Source: Hyphomicrobiales bacterium (GTDB lineage Bacteria; Pseudomonadota; Alphaproteobacteria; Rhizobiales; Xanthobacteraceae). Taken from it: a DNA stretch of 34,502 bases. Positions 6,851-14,675 of this stretch are shown in pieces; within the stretch, counting starts at the first letter, position 1, and each line of letters begins with the position of its first letter. The notes beneath the pieces were generated by a model. It ran no database searches and was not told the DNA's origin. It saw only the letters and a list, made by a program, of their open reading frames with translations. The translations under genes and the position numbers were made by a program. The stretch lies in assembly GCA_009377755.1 (NCBI GenBank), contig WHTM01000051.1, forward strand, positions 1 through 34,502. The letters are read 5' to 3'.

Positions 6851-8341
6851 TTACGTGCCGTCGAACATGCAATCGGAAATCTTGAACTCCGTCTCAATGC
6901 AGTGACGAGCAAGCACCTTCATGATGTCCGCCGCCACATGCAGTCGTAGCAACTCGCTTGCGTCATCAGGATCGGATTCGGAATCCTTGTTCGCATGCGC
7001 GACCGCAACCCGGCAGGACGCATATATGTATTCATGCGGCTTGGTTGTCCCCCGCAGCTTATCGAAATCCTCCAATGACCGCTCCAAATACTCGACACGG
7101 CGGGCATGATCGAAGTTATCTCGAAACCAGTCCCTCGCTGCGCCTCGGTGACCCTGACGCTGCGCACGCTGCGCCAGTTCGATAATCTTGTAGTAGTTGA
7201 GGACGGCGTAGCTGATAAGCGCGCCGTGTTCCGCATTTAGCGCCTCGCGGTACAGCGCGAGCGCGCGCCGCGCCTCAGGTGTCGAGGGCATTTTGCGATC
7301 AAAGATGTAGTGGAGCGTGGTCCGGAACCCGAGTTCAGGCTTGGCAACCGGAACCGGCACAGGATTGCCGGACCAGCCAAAGCCAAGCGTTGCAAAATTG
7401 TTATCGCACCACGCCATGACGCTCAGAAAGCGGCGTATCACCGTCGTAGCGCTACGATCATCCAGTCTATTTGCCGTTAGGTCCATGTGAACGGATTGAA
7501 CATTTTCCTTTGTGCGCGGCATCAGGACGAAATGATAGCCATCGAAGTTCACCAAGGTAGGCTCACGTGGCCACGTTACATGGTTGTCGGCAGCCTTATT
7601 CAAAAACCGCGAACGCGGGGTCACGCCCAGCTTCTTCCAAAGCGCCTGCTTTGCTTCCTCCTCGTCGTACTCCGAGCCATCGCCCGCAAGCTCGCCCGGA
7701 TGGAGGGCTGCGATTTCCATTGTTCGGGCAATACGCTCGAAGAATAGCCGTCCGAAGCTCATCTCCCGGCTTGCAGGCGAGAAAAGTTGTCTTTCAAAGT
7801 CGAATGATGATTCGGCCCCCTCTCGCGTGAGGGAGGTCGGCATGAAGAAAGCCTGCTTTCGAATGCCTTCATTCTCATACGTGAAGATGGCGCCGCCGTT
7901 GCTGTTTGCGCCTGTTTCACCAAGAATGACGCGCGCGGCCATCAGACTTTGCCGTGCATAGGCATTCGTAAGCAGCAGCGCCATTGCATCAATAAGCGAC
8001 GCCGTATTGTGGAAGCTGCCCTTGGGGCCGCCGACGGGCGACAAGGACTTCAGAACAGTCGCGCCATGCCCCGCCCAAGCGGGGCGTGGCGGTACAAGAC
8101 CAAGAATTGCCGATGCAATTTGTATTGGCGTAAGGAGGCGTTTGCGCTGATCGCGGCCTTTCGGCAGGTGTCCGTAGCTGCGGAGTGCATTGAACCGCTC
8201 CGTAAATTCACCGAACGCCTGCGGCGACATATCGCTGTGCTCGCTGCATTGGAAAAGCAGTTCTTGAAGATTGCTGGCATACATGGCGAGCTTCTCAGTG
8301 AGAGCGGCAGGATTGAATAGGAGTTGGGTGACTCGCAACAA
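6851..8341 (-). CDS. Large orphan protein with C-terminal HEPN-like (MauJ/ApeA-type) signature
   Basis: Protein of 496 residues, not confidently assigned to a family. The C-terminal third (from about residue 365) is helical, with ISYAVLNYYKIIELAQRAQR followed by YIYASCRVAVAHANKDSESD and PDD. Arg444 and His449 form an Rx4H motif as in HEPN domains, many of which are RNases. The layout also recalls proteins annotated as MauJ-like, with a closing AVAHA...DPDD pattern. The N-terminal 360 residues show no motif I recognise. Start: TTG at 8341 with GGGAGGGGAG five bases upstream; an ATG at 8284 is possible. It stands alone between a flavin enzyme and a divergent glutathione enzyme, and looks less GC-rich than its neighbours. 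Defence, toxin or stress roles are guesses. Confidence 0.7.
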   Translation of the reverse strand: MLRVTQLLFNPAALTEKLAMYASNLQELLFQCSEHSDMSPQAFGEFTERFNALRSYGHLPKGRDQRKRLLTPIQIASAILGLVPPRPAWAGHGATVLKSLSPVGGPKGSFHNTASLIDAMALLLTNAYARQSLMAARVILGETGANSNGGAIFTYENEGIRKQAFFMPTSLTREGAESSFDFERQLFSPASREMSFGRLFFERIARTMEIAALHPGELAGDGSEYDEEEAKQALWKKLGVTPRSRFLNKAADNHVTWPREPTLVNFDGYHFVLMPRTKENVQSVHMDLTANRLDDRSATTVIRRFLSVMAWCDNNFATLGFGWSGNPVPVPVAKPELGFRTTLHYIFDRKMPSTPEARRALALYREALNAEHGALISYAVLNYYKIIELAQRAQRQGHRGAARDWFRDNFDHARRVEYLERSLEDFDKLRGTTKPHEYIYASCRVAVAHANKDSESDPDDASELLRLHVAADIMKVLARHCIETEFKISDCMFDGT

Positions 8342-8501
8342 AATAGCTCCCCTCCCGCTGCGAGGCGATCAGCGAACATTGACTGCCTAGGCCAAGTCAA
8401 GCCAACTTGGGGGTACACCACCTGAGACAGCTTAGCAGGCCAAGTACTCAAAACGTGCAGACATGACACAAGGGCGTGTGAAATTGAGCAGGAGAGGATG
8501 A
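8342..8501. promoter_or_regulatory. Divergent promoter region (HEPN-like gene / glutathionyl-hydroquinone reductase)
   Basis: This 160-base gap separates two outward-facing genes, each with a strong Shine-Dalgarno (GGGAGGGGAG on the minus strand, AGGAGAGG on the plus strand). Promoters for both are expected, but no confident -35/-10 pair is visible. Confidence 0.4.
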
Positions 8502-9488
8502 ATGGGACAACTCGTCGGCGGGAAATGGAACAGCGAGGATGTCCTCGTCCAACATGACGATAGAGGGCTTTACTTCAAGCGCGATTCTGTTTTCCGCGAT
8601 CGCATCAGCAACGAAGCCAGTTCCGCGTTTCCTGCCGAGCCCGGCCGATATCACCTGTATTGTGCTGTCGGCTGCCCGTGGGCTCATCGTGCCACGCTGA
8701 TGCGCACGCTCAAGAAGCTCGAGCCGTTCGTGACGCTGACCGACACCTTTCAGGAACCCGGCGGCCAGGGATGGTCGTTCGGAGAAGAGGGCCACATCGT
8801 GCCCGGGACCGATCAGCGCGTGCGATGGCTCCATGAACTCTATACGACCGCCGATCCGACTTGCACGACCCGTGTGACCGTTCCAACCCTTTGGGACGCC
8901 AAGACGCGCCGCGTCGTCAACAATGAGTCTTCCGAAATCATCCGGATGTTCAACACCGCATTTTCCGGCATCGCAGAGCCAACGCCGGACTACTACCCCG
9001 AGCCGCTGTGTCCGAAGATCGACACCACGAACGCGCTCGTCCTCAAAGGTGTGAACAATGCCGTCAATGGCTGCGGCTACTCGACATCACAGGAGGCCTA
9101 CGACAGTTCCGTCAAGCTCTTGTTCGGGACGCTGGACAACCTGGAGCAATGGCTTTCGCAGCAACGCTATTTGTGCGGCGACGTCGAGACCGAGGCAGAC
9201 TGGCGGCTTTTTCCAAGCCTGGTGCGTTTCGATCCGTGCTATTACGTCGGCTACAAGTGCAACCTACGTCGTCTTGAAGAGTACAGCAATCTGTCGAACT
9301 ATCTTCGGGAGCTGTACCAGACGCCAGGCATCGCGGACGTCTGCGACGTCGCCGGCATGAAGCGCGGGGTCTTCGGCAAGGCGGGCCCCGTCGGCTCGAA
9401 CGGGATCATCCCCATCGGCCCCACCGTCGACTATTCAAGACCGCACGATCGCGACCGCTTCGCGAAGCGCAGCCTATCAAGTAAATAA
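8502..9488 (+). CDS. Glutathionyl-hydroquinone reductase (Xi-class glutathione transferase, YqjG/PcpF/Ecm4 type)
   Basis: Cytosolic enzyme of 328 residues that reduces glutathionyl-hydroquinones, releasing hydroquinone and oxidised glutathione. The N-terminal thioredoxin-like domain contains CAVGCPWAHR, with catalytic Cys58 in the CPWAHR signature. VPTLWD and VNNESSEIIRMFN form the glutathione-binding part. The C-terminal helical domain includes RYLCGDVETEADWRLFPSLV followed by RFD and the late DCA-type GIADVC segment. Length is normal for the family. The ATG at 8502 has AGGAGAGG four bases upstream. The enzyme often recycles quinone-glutathione adducts during aromatic degradation, but no such pathway gene is adjacent. 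Confidence 0.93.
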   Translation: MGQLVGGKWNSEDVLVQHDDRGLYFKRDSVFRDRISNEASSAFPAEPGRYHLYCAVGCPWAHRATLMRTLKKLEPFVTLTDTFQEPGGQGWSFGEEGHIVPGTDQRVRWLHELYTTADPTCTTRVTVPTLWDAKTRRVVNNESSEIIRMFNTAFSGIAEPTPDYYPEPLCPKIDTTNALVLKGVNNAVNGCGYSTSQEAYDSSVKLLFGTLDNLEQWLSQQRYLCGDVETEADWRLFPSLVRFDPCYYVGYKCNLRRLEEYSNLSNYLRELYQTPGIADVCDVAGMKRGVFGKAGPVGSNGIIPIGPTVDYSRPHDRDRFAKRSLSSK

Positions 9489-9505
9489 GCTATGGGGTGG
9501 AACAT

Positions 9506-9887
9506 ATGGCGGGCACCGACGACTGGCAGCAGTTCAACATAAGAGAGGGGATCGAATTTGCGCGGCAGGGACTGCGCACCCTGATCCTGATCAATGGTGG
9601 GGCAGCCGTAGCGCTACTCGCCTTTCTCTCTCGATCCAATGAAGGCGGTTTCGATATCAACGCGGGCCTCCGGTGGTCCCTTGTCACATTCGCACTTGGT
9701 ACACTGACTGCGACTGGAGCCTACTTGGCTGCCTATCTGTCGCAGCTCTACTTCGCTGAGCAAAACGTCACAGGGGCGCATTTGAGCCGCGCCCACGGCT
9801 GGGCGCGTGGGCGGCATCTTATCGGCGATTGTCTCCTTGTTCTTGTTCGTTGCCGGAGCCATTTTGGCCGCATGTGCAATCGAATAG
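9506..9887 (+). pseudogene. Small three-helix membrane protein, frameshifted
   Basis: The frame from ATG 9506 encodes MAGTDDWQQFNIREGIEFAR and two membrane helices (TLILINGGAAVALLAFL and LVTFALGTLTATGAYLAAYL). Near base 9805 it runs into non-hydrophobic sequence. The +1 frame from about 9807 gives VGGILSAIVSLFLFVAGAIL and AACAIE, then stops at 9885-9887, clearly the missing third helix. One base lost or gained around 9800-9807 explains this. It may be a mutation or a sequencing error. Function unknown; it follows the hydroquinone reductase by 17 bases. Confidence 0.72.
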
Positions 9888-9901
9888 CCAACATCCTGTA
9901 A

Positions 9902-9919
9902 TGCGCAATAAGCGAAGCA
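9902..9919 (-). repeat. Partial REP element
   Basis: TGCGCAATAAGCGAAGCA is the left half of element A (5101-5131), truncated before its second stem arm. It lies between the broken membrane protein gene and the toxin-antitoxin genes. Confidence 0.55.
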
Positions 9920-9965
9920 AACCTATCCTTGACCCCCAACCCTGCCCGCCGCTAGGTTTGCCGTC

Positions 9966-10229
9966 ATGCAGGTGACCGTCGATATCCCGGACGACGTGGC
10001 TGAGCGGCTCAAGGCTGCGGGCGGCGACCTGTCGCGCCGCGCGCTCGAAGCGCTCGCGCTCGAAGAATACAAGCAGGGCCGGCTCACGAAGCCCGAACTG
10101 CGCCGCCTCCTTGGCTTTGGGAGTCGCGACGCCCTCGACGGCTTCCTCAAGACCCATGGCGTGTTCGAGCCGTACAGTCTCGATGAGCTCGCGCGCGAGC
10201 GGCGCGACTTGGAGCGGCTCGGGTTCTAA
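9966..10229 (+). CDS. UPF0175-family antitoxin
   Basis: Protein of 87 residues. It starts MQVTVDIPDDVAERLKAAGG and continues LSRRALEALALEEYKQGRLT, then ELRRLLGFGSRDALDGFLKT and a Leu/Asp/Glu-rich end (YSLDELARERRDLERLGF). The RRALEALALEEYKQGRLT segment is the UPF0175 hallmark, a family found as the antitoxin of PIN-type toxins. Its stop codon overlaps the toxin start (TAATG at 10227-10231), so the two are translationally coupled. This gene is intact although its partner is frameshifted. Confidence 0.88.
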   Translation: MQVTVDIPDDVAERLKAAGGDLSRRALEALALEEYKQGRLTKPELRRLLGFGSRDALDGFLKTHGVFEPYSLDELARERRDLERLGF

Positions 10230-10730
10230 TGCCGATGCGGCTCGTCGTCGCTGATACCGGGCCGCTCAATTACCTGGTGTTGATTGAAGCGATCGACGTC
10301 CTGCCAAGACTGTTCGAGCAAATCCTGGTGCCCGCTGCGGTTTACGACGAGCTGGGTCATGCCGATGCGCCGGAGCAGGTTCGGGCCTTCATCGCGCAAA
10401 AGCCGGCTTGGCTTGAGGTGCGGCCCAATCCCGATCGTGACGACGACGACGCGACCGATCAGGCTTTGGACGAGGGGGAGCGGGCGGCAAATCGCGCTTG
10501 CCAGGTCAATCGGTGCCGATCTGATCCTGATGGATGATCGCGCCGGCGTTGCGATCGCCTATCGGCATGGCTTGACCGTGACCGGCACGCTCGGCGTGCT
10601 TGATCTTGCCGCGCGCCGAGGGCTCGTCGACCTGGCAACAGCCTTTGCAAAGCTCAGGGCCACGAATTTCCGCTATCCTCCTGAAATCATGGACGCGCTG
10701 CTGGCGCAGCATCGGGAGGAGAAGACATGA
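10229..10730 (+). pseudogene. PIN-domain (DUF3368-like) toxin with a one-base insertion
   Basis: The first frame from ATG 10229 gives MRLVVADTGPLNYLVLIEAI (the first PIN acidic residue is the Asp in VADTGPL) and continues to GERAA near 10489. It then becomes nonsense and would end at 10537. The other frame from 10491 gives IALARSIGADLILMDDRAGV and runs to a stop at 10728-10730; its LMDDRAG carries later PIN acidic residues. Removing one A from the AAA at 10489-10491 joins them into about 166 residues. The toxin is therefore inactive as sequenced, unless this is a read error. PIN toxins are Mg-dependent RNases. Confidence 0.82.
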
Positions 10731-10821
10731 TACGACGAGGGTGCCGATCGTATTGGCCGGCACGATGCCGGGGAATGCACGGTATTGGCTCGCCACAACC
10801 CGGACTACGGCCTTTTCTCCG

Positions 10822-11366
10822 CTATAGCCTCCGTCGCACCCCTCCGTCAGCTCCCGCCGCCGCGACCTCCTCGATCGCACGCCAGAATTTTTCGTTGCCC
10901 TTCTTGGTGATGCAGACCTTGATCCGGTGCGGCGGCGGGCCGTGCGTGCAGGTATGCGCGAGTTTGCCGGCGATCATCGCATCGCACCAGACATAGCCGT
11001 GCAGATAGTGCCGGTTGGCCCGGTGCTGCACCCCGCCACTGATGTCCGACCAATGCCAGCCGCCCACATCGCCGAGCCGATACGCGGCGTGCCGATGGTC
11101 GTCGAACTGCCGGCGCACCCAGACGATGGGGCCGCCGCAAGCGCCGCTGCGTCGCGGTCGCGCTGGCGGTCTTCGGCCATCTTGAACAGCCGCCGCTTCT
11201 CCAGGAAGAACGGATGCTGCTGCACGTAGGGGACGCAGATGTTGGGGCCTTCCCCGGTGGCGGCTGTCATGAGATCGAACGGGTCGGCGCCGGTCGCAAT
11301 CGCGCCCTCGATCGCCTCGCCGGCCGCCTGCCGTAGTCGGGCTTTTCTTTTCGCTTTTGTTTCCAA
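10822..11366 (-). pseudogene. Unknown protein, frameshifted
   Basis: From a TTG at 11366 (GAAGG lies just upstream) the minus strand encodes LETKAKRKARLRQAAGEAIE, then CVPYVQQHPFFLEKRRLFKM and AEDRQRDRDAAALA. Around 11128-11145 the coding character moves to another frame: GGPIVWVRRQFDDHRHAAYR, DVGGWHWSDISGG, HYLHGYVWCDAMIAGKLAHT and a Lys/Glu-rich end (KVCITKKGNEKFWRAIEEVA) to the stop at 10822-10824. Joined, it is about 180 residues. I do not recognise the family. It is the third one-base break within 1.4 kb. Confidence 0.6.
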
Positions 11367-11523
11367 AGTTGCGCCTTCGGGAAAGCCTGTTCGGCCGCAT
11401 TGATGCAAAATTGGTGGAAGCCCCCATGGATATCGAAAAGAGTCGACCGTTGTGTCAAGGTCCTTGGGTCTTTGCGAAAGGCAATGCGTTCGCCTCTCGC
11501 TGCCAACGAAAAGCTCCACGCCA

Positions 11524-12465
11524 ATGACCCAGCCACCCTCCCCCTACCCGCGCGACCTGATCGGCTACGGCCGCACTCCGCCCGATCCGCGCTGGCCGAA
11601 CGGCGCGCGCGTCGCGGTGCAGTTCGTCATCAACTACGAGGAAGGGGCTGAGAACAACATCCTGCACGGCGATGCCGCCTCCGAAGCGTTCCTGTCCGAT
11701 GTGCTGGGCGCTGCGCCATGGCCGGGCCAGCGCCACATGAACGTGGAGTCGATGTACGAGTACGGCTCGCGCGCCGGCTTCTGGCGGCTGTGGCGGATGT
11801 TCAAGGAACGCAAGCTGCCGGTCACCGTGTTCGGCGTGGCGACGGCGTTGGCGCGTCACCCGGAAGCGGTTGCCGCCATGCGCGAGGCGGGTTGGGAGAT
11901 CGCGAGCCACGGGCGCAAATGGATCGACTACCGCAATGTGCCGATCGAGGAAGAACGCGCCCACATGGCGGAAGCCATCCGCATTCACGCCGCGGTTACG
12001 GGTGAGCGCCCGCTCGGCTGGTACACCGGGCGCACCTCGGAGAACACGCTCAGGCTGGTGCTGGAGGACGGCGGCTTCGCCTACTCCTCGGACTCCTATG
12101 CCGACGACCTGCCCTACTGGGTCAACGGGCCGAACGGGCCGCACCTGATCATCCCCTACACACTCGACGCCAACGACATGCGCTTCGTGAACCCGCAGGG
12201 ATTCGCCGATGGCGGGCAATTCTTGACGTATCTGAAGGATGCGTTGGAGTGCCTAACAGCCGAGAGCGATAGTGCCGCGAAGTTGATGAACATCGGACTT
12301 CATTGCAGAATCGCCGGAAGGCCCGGGCGCGCTGCCGGGCTCGCCCGGTTCCTCGACCACATCGCCGGCCGCGATAAGGTCTGGGTGGCGACGCGGCTCG
12401 ATATCGCGAAGCACTGGCACCGCGAGCACCGGGCGCTCGCCGCCGCTGCGCCGACGGTGGCGTGA
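11524..12465 (+). CDS. puuE: Allantoinase PuuE (polysaccharide-deacetylase-like)
   Basis: Cytosolic enzyme of about 313 residues that opens allantoin to allantoate. It belongs to the NodB-like branch of allantoinases, described as metal independent. Hallmarks: YPRDLIGYGRTPPDPRWPNG near the N-terminus, VAVQFVINYEEGAENNILHG, FWRLWRMFKERKLPVTVFGV, EIASHGRKWIDY, and GWYTGRTSENTLRLVLEDGG. The start is ATG 11524, giving the usual MTQPPSPYPRDL opening; upstream in-frame codons do not resemble the family. It precedes the UraD-UraH fusion by nine bases, so they share a transcript. Codons 12-22 hold the right copy of the 31-bp repeat found after puuD. Confidence 0.93.
   Translation: MTQPPSPYPRDLIGYGRTPPDPRWPNGARVAVQFVINYEEGAENNILHGDAASEAFLSDVLGAAPWPGQRHMNVESMYEYGSRAGFWRLWRMFKERKLPVTVFGVATALARHPEAVAAMREAGWEIASHGRKWIDYRNVPIEEERAHMAEAIRIHAAVTGERPLGWYTGRTSENTLRLVLEDGGFAYSSDSYADDLPYWVNGPNGPHLIIPYTLDANDMRFVNPQGFADGGQFLTYLKDALECLTAESDSAAKLMNIGLHCRIAGRPGRAAGLARFLDHIAGRDKVWVATRLDIAKHWHREHRALAAAAPTVA
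11557..11587. repeat. 31-bp direct repeat, right copy (inside puuE)
   Basis: Codons 12-22 of puuE; identical to 1277-1307 except base 11576. The spacing between copies is 10,280 bases. This copy is in an intact gene and is presumably the ancestral one. Confidence 0.85.
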
Positions 12466-12474
12466 GGACAAGGC

Positions 12475-13359
12475 ATGCCCGTCGCGCTGGAAAACCTCAA
12501 TGCGATGAATGCGGCGGAGTTCGCCGCCGCGCTCGGCGACATCTATGAGTACGCCCCCTGGGTGGCCGAACAGGTGGCCGCGAGGCGGCCGTTCGCGACG
12601 CTCGCCGCCCTGCACGATGCGATGCAGGCCGTGGTGCGCGGCGCCGGCGCCGATCGGCAGCTCGCGCTGGTCAGGGCGCACCCGGACCTCGCCGGCAAGG
12701 CGGCCCGGGCCGGGACTTTGACGGCGGAATCGACGGCGGAACAGACAAGTGCGGGACTGGAACGACTTAGCGAAGATGAATACAGGACCTTCCATCGACT
12801 AAATGGAGACTATCGCAGACAATTCGGCGTTCCGTTCATCGTTTGCGTGCGCCGGCACACCAAGGGCTCGATCCTGCGGCAGTTCGCCCAGCGCCTGCGA
12901 AACGATGCCGCCGCCGAACGCGACGCCGCACTCAGCGAGATTTTCCGCATCGCGGCGCTGCGCCTCGATCAGCGCGTGTCGGCGCCGGACCGGCTGCCGG
13001 TGCACGGACATTTGTCCACGCATGTTCTCGACACCCAGGGCGGAACTCCCGCCGCCGGAATCGCCGTCGATCTGGTCGAAATCGCCACGCCGAGCAACAT
13101 CCGCATCGTCGCCGGCGCGCTCACCAACCGCGACGGCCGCACCGACCAGCCGCTGATCAGCGGGCGGCCGATCCCGATCGGCACGTACGAGTTGCGCTTC
13201 GCGGTAGGCGCTTATTTCGCAGAACGCGGCGTGCCGCCTGCCGATCCCGCTTTTCTTGATCTGGTGCCAATGCGTTTCTCCGTCGCCGAACCGGAGGGCC
13301 GCTATCACGTGCCGCTGCTGGTGAGCCCCTGGAGCTACACGACCTATCGCGGGAGCTGA
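12475..13359 (+). CDS. OHCU decarboxylase-HIU hydrolase fusion (UraD-UraH)
   Basis: Bifunctional enzyme of 294 residues that converts 5-hydroxyisourate to OHCU and then to S-allantoin. Residues 1 to about 165 are the OHCU decarboxylase: RAHPDLAGK with catalytic His69, TSAGLERLSEDEYRTFHRLN, then YRRQFGVPFIVCVRRHTKGS. Residues from about 176 are the transthyretin-like HIU hydrolase: HGHLSTHVLDTQGGTPAAGI with His183, and the family ending YHVPLLVSPWSYTTYRGS. The short linker (ALRLDQRVSAPDRL) joins the domains in the order opposite to the reaction sequence. The ATG at 12475 has GAGGA upstream and follows puuE by nine bases. No peroxisomal signal is expected in bacteria. Confidence 0.95.
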   Translation: MPVALENLNAMNAAEFAAALGDIYEYAPWVAEQVAARRPFATLAALHDAMQAVVRGAGADRQLALVRAHPDLAGKAARAGTLTAESTAEQTSAGLERLSEDEYRTFHRLNGDYRRQFGVPFIVCVRRHTKGSILRQFAQRLRNDAAAERDAALSEIFRIAALRLDQRVSAPDRLPVHGHLSTHVLDTQGGTPAAGIAVDLVEIATPSNIRIVAGALTNRDGRTDQPLISGRPIPIGTYELRFAVGAYFAERGVPPADPAFLDLVPMRFSVAEPEGRYHVPLLVSPWSYTTYRGS

Positions 13360-13528
13360 CACTGTCCGCGGACCATACAGGTCGATAGGCAAAACCGCGC
13401 AAAACGCCTAATCTTTGGGCACGTCCGGGTGCCGGCCGCGAAGAAACCCAACATAAAGGCTGGCACGCAGATTGCTGCAAGCGAACGCAGTGCGCCGGCA
13501 TGCCGGCCTCTCATGGGGAGCGTTTCAC

Positions 13529-14542
13529 ATGCTACGGATCAAATCCGCCGTCTGGGCCGCTGCGGCCACCGCCGCGCTGGCCGCCACACCCGCCTCCGCG
13601 CAAACGAGCGTGAAGTTTGCGCTGGACTGGAAGTTCGAAGGCCCCGCCGCGCCGTATTTCGTGGCGATCGACAAGGGCTACTACAAGGCCGAGGGACTGG
13701 ACGTCACCATCGATTCCGGCCCGGGCTCCGTTGCCGGCATCGCACGTGTTGCCGCCGGCACCTATCCTATCGGCTTCTTCGACATCAACTCGCTGGTGAA
13801 GTTCCGCGATCAGAATCCGGGCAAGGCCGTCACCTCGGTGCTGATGGTCTACGACAAGCCGCCGTTCGCCATCGCCACAACGACCAAGACAGGCATCAAG
13901 AAGCCGAAAGACCTGGAAGGCCGGGTGCTCGGCGCGCCGGCGCCCGACGGCGCCTACGCGCAGTGGAAGGCCTTCGTCAAAGAAAACGGCATCGACGCCT
14001 CGAAGGTAAAGATCGAGAACATCGGCTTTCCCGTGCGTGAGCCGATGCTGGCCGACGGCAAGGTCGATGCCATCACCGGCTTCTCGTTCTCGATGCACTT
14101 CAATCTCATGCAGAAGGGCCTCAAGCCGAGCGACATCGTCACCATGCTGATGGCCGACCACGGCCTGGTGCTCTACGGCAACGCCATCATGGTCAACCCG
14201 GACTATGCCAAGGCCAACCCCAAGGTCATTTCCGGCTTCGTGCGCGCCACCATCAAGGGCGTGATCGACACAGTGAAAGATCCGGACAGCGCCATCAAGT
14301 CGGTGATGAAGCGCAACGACACCGGCAACGAGGCGATCGAGCTGGCGCGTCTGAAGATGTCGTTGCGCGACAACTTCGTCACGCCGTGGGTGAAGGCCAA
14401 CGGATTCGGCAGTGTCGACATGGGTCGGCTGAGCAAGTCGATCGACCAGATCGCGCTCACCTACGACTTCAAGAACCGGCCGAAGGCGGAGGACATCTTC
14501 ACCAGCCAGTATCTGCCGCCGGCCGCCGAGCGGAAGCTGTAG
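13529..14542 (+). CDS. NMT1/THI5-like ABC transporter substrate-binding protein
   Basis: Periplasmic receptor of about 337 residues. The signal peptide (MLRIKSAVWAAAATAALAAT, then PASA) precedes VKFALDWKFEGPAAPYFVAI and KGYYKAEGLDVTIDSGPGS, as in the SsuA/NMT1 superfamily that binds sulfonates, pyrimidine precursors and related molecules. ATG 13529 has GGGGAG eight bases upstream. It is followed by an ATPase and a permease to form a full importer. Its position directly after the urate genes suggests a purine-derived ligand such as urate or allantoin; that is inference from context, not from the binding residues. Confidence 0.92.
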   Translation: MLRIKSAVWAAAATAALAATPASAQTSVKFALDWKFEGPAAPYFVAIDKGYYKAEGLDVTIDSGPGSVAGIARVAAGTYPIGFFDINSLVKFRDQNPGKAVTSVLMVYDKPPFAIATTTKTGIKKPKDLEGRVLGAPAPDGAYAQWKAFVKENGIDASKVKIENIGFPVREPMLADGKVDAITGFSFSMHFNLMQKGLKPSDIVTMLMADHGLVLYGNAIMVNPDYAKANPKVISGFVRATIKGVIDTVKDPDSAIKSVMKRNDTGNEAIELARLKMSLRDNFVTPWVKANGFGSVDMGRLSKSIDQIALTYDFKNRPKAEDIFTSQYLPPAAERKL

Positions 14543-14552
14543 CAGAGCCGTC

Positions 14553-14653
14553 ATGCCCCGCGCGTGCGGGGCATCAAGTACTCTCTGCGGCCGGATATTC
14601 GTTCGATCCGGGCCGTCGGTGCTTACTGGATCGCCCGCGCATTGCGCGGGCGA
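14553..14653. repeat. Two perfect palindromes between receptor and ATPase genes
   Basis: ATGCCCCGC (14553-14561) pairs with GCGGGGCAT (14566-14574). TCGCCCGCGC (14631-14640) pairs with GCGCGGGCGA (14644-14653). Both resemble dispersed alphaproteobacterial intergenic palindromes. Placed after a receptor gene, they can protect its mRNA or reduce expression of the downstream genes. Confidence 0.7.
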
Positions 14654-14675
14654 TGACGCCGAGACCGAAACTCCT

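Noticed and set aside
14553-14653. Riboswitch ahead of the ABC ATPase gene
   Set aside because: The structures are simple perfect palindromes of dispersed type with no conserved aptamer-like sequence.
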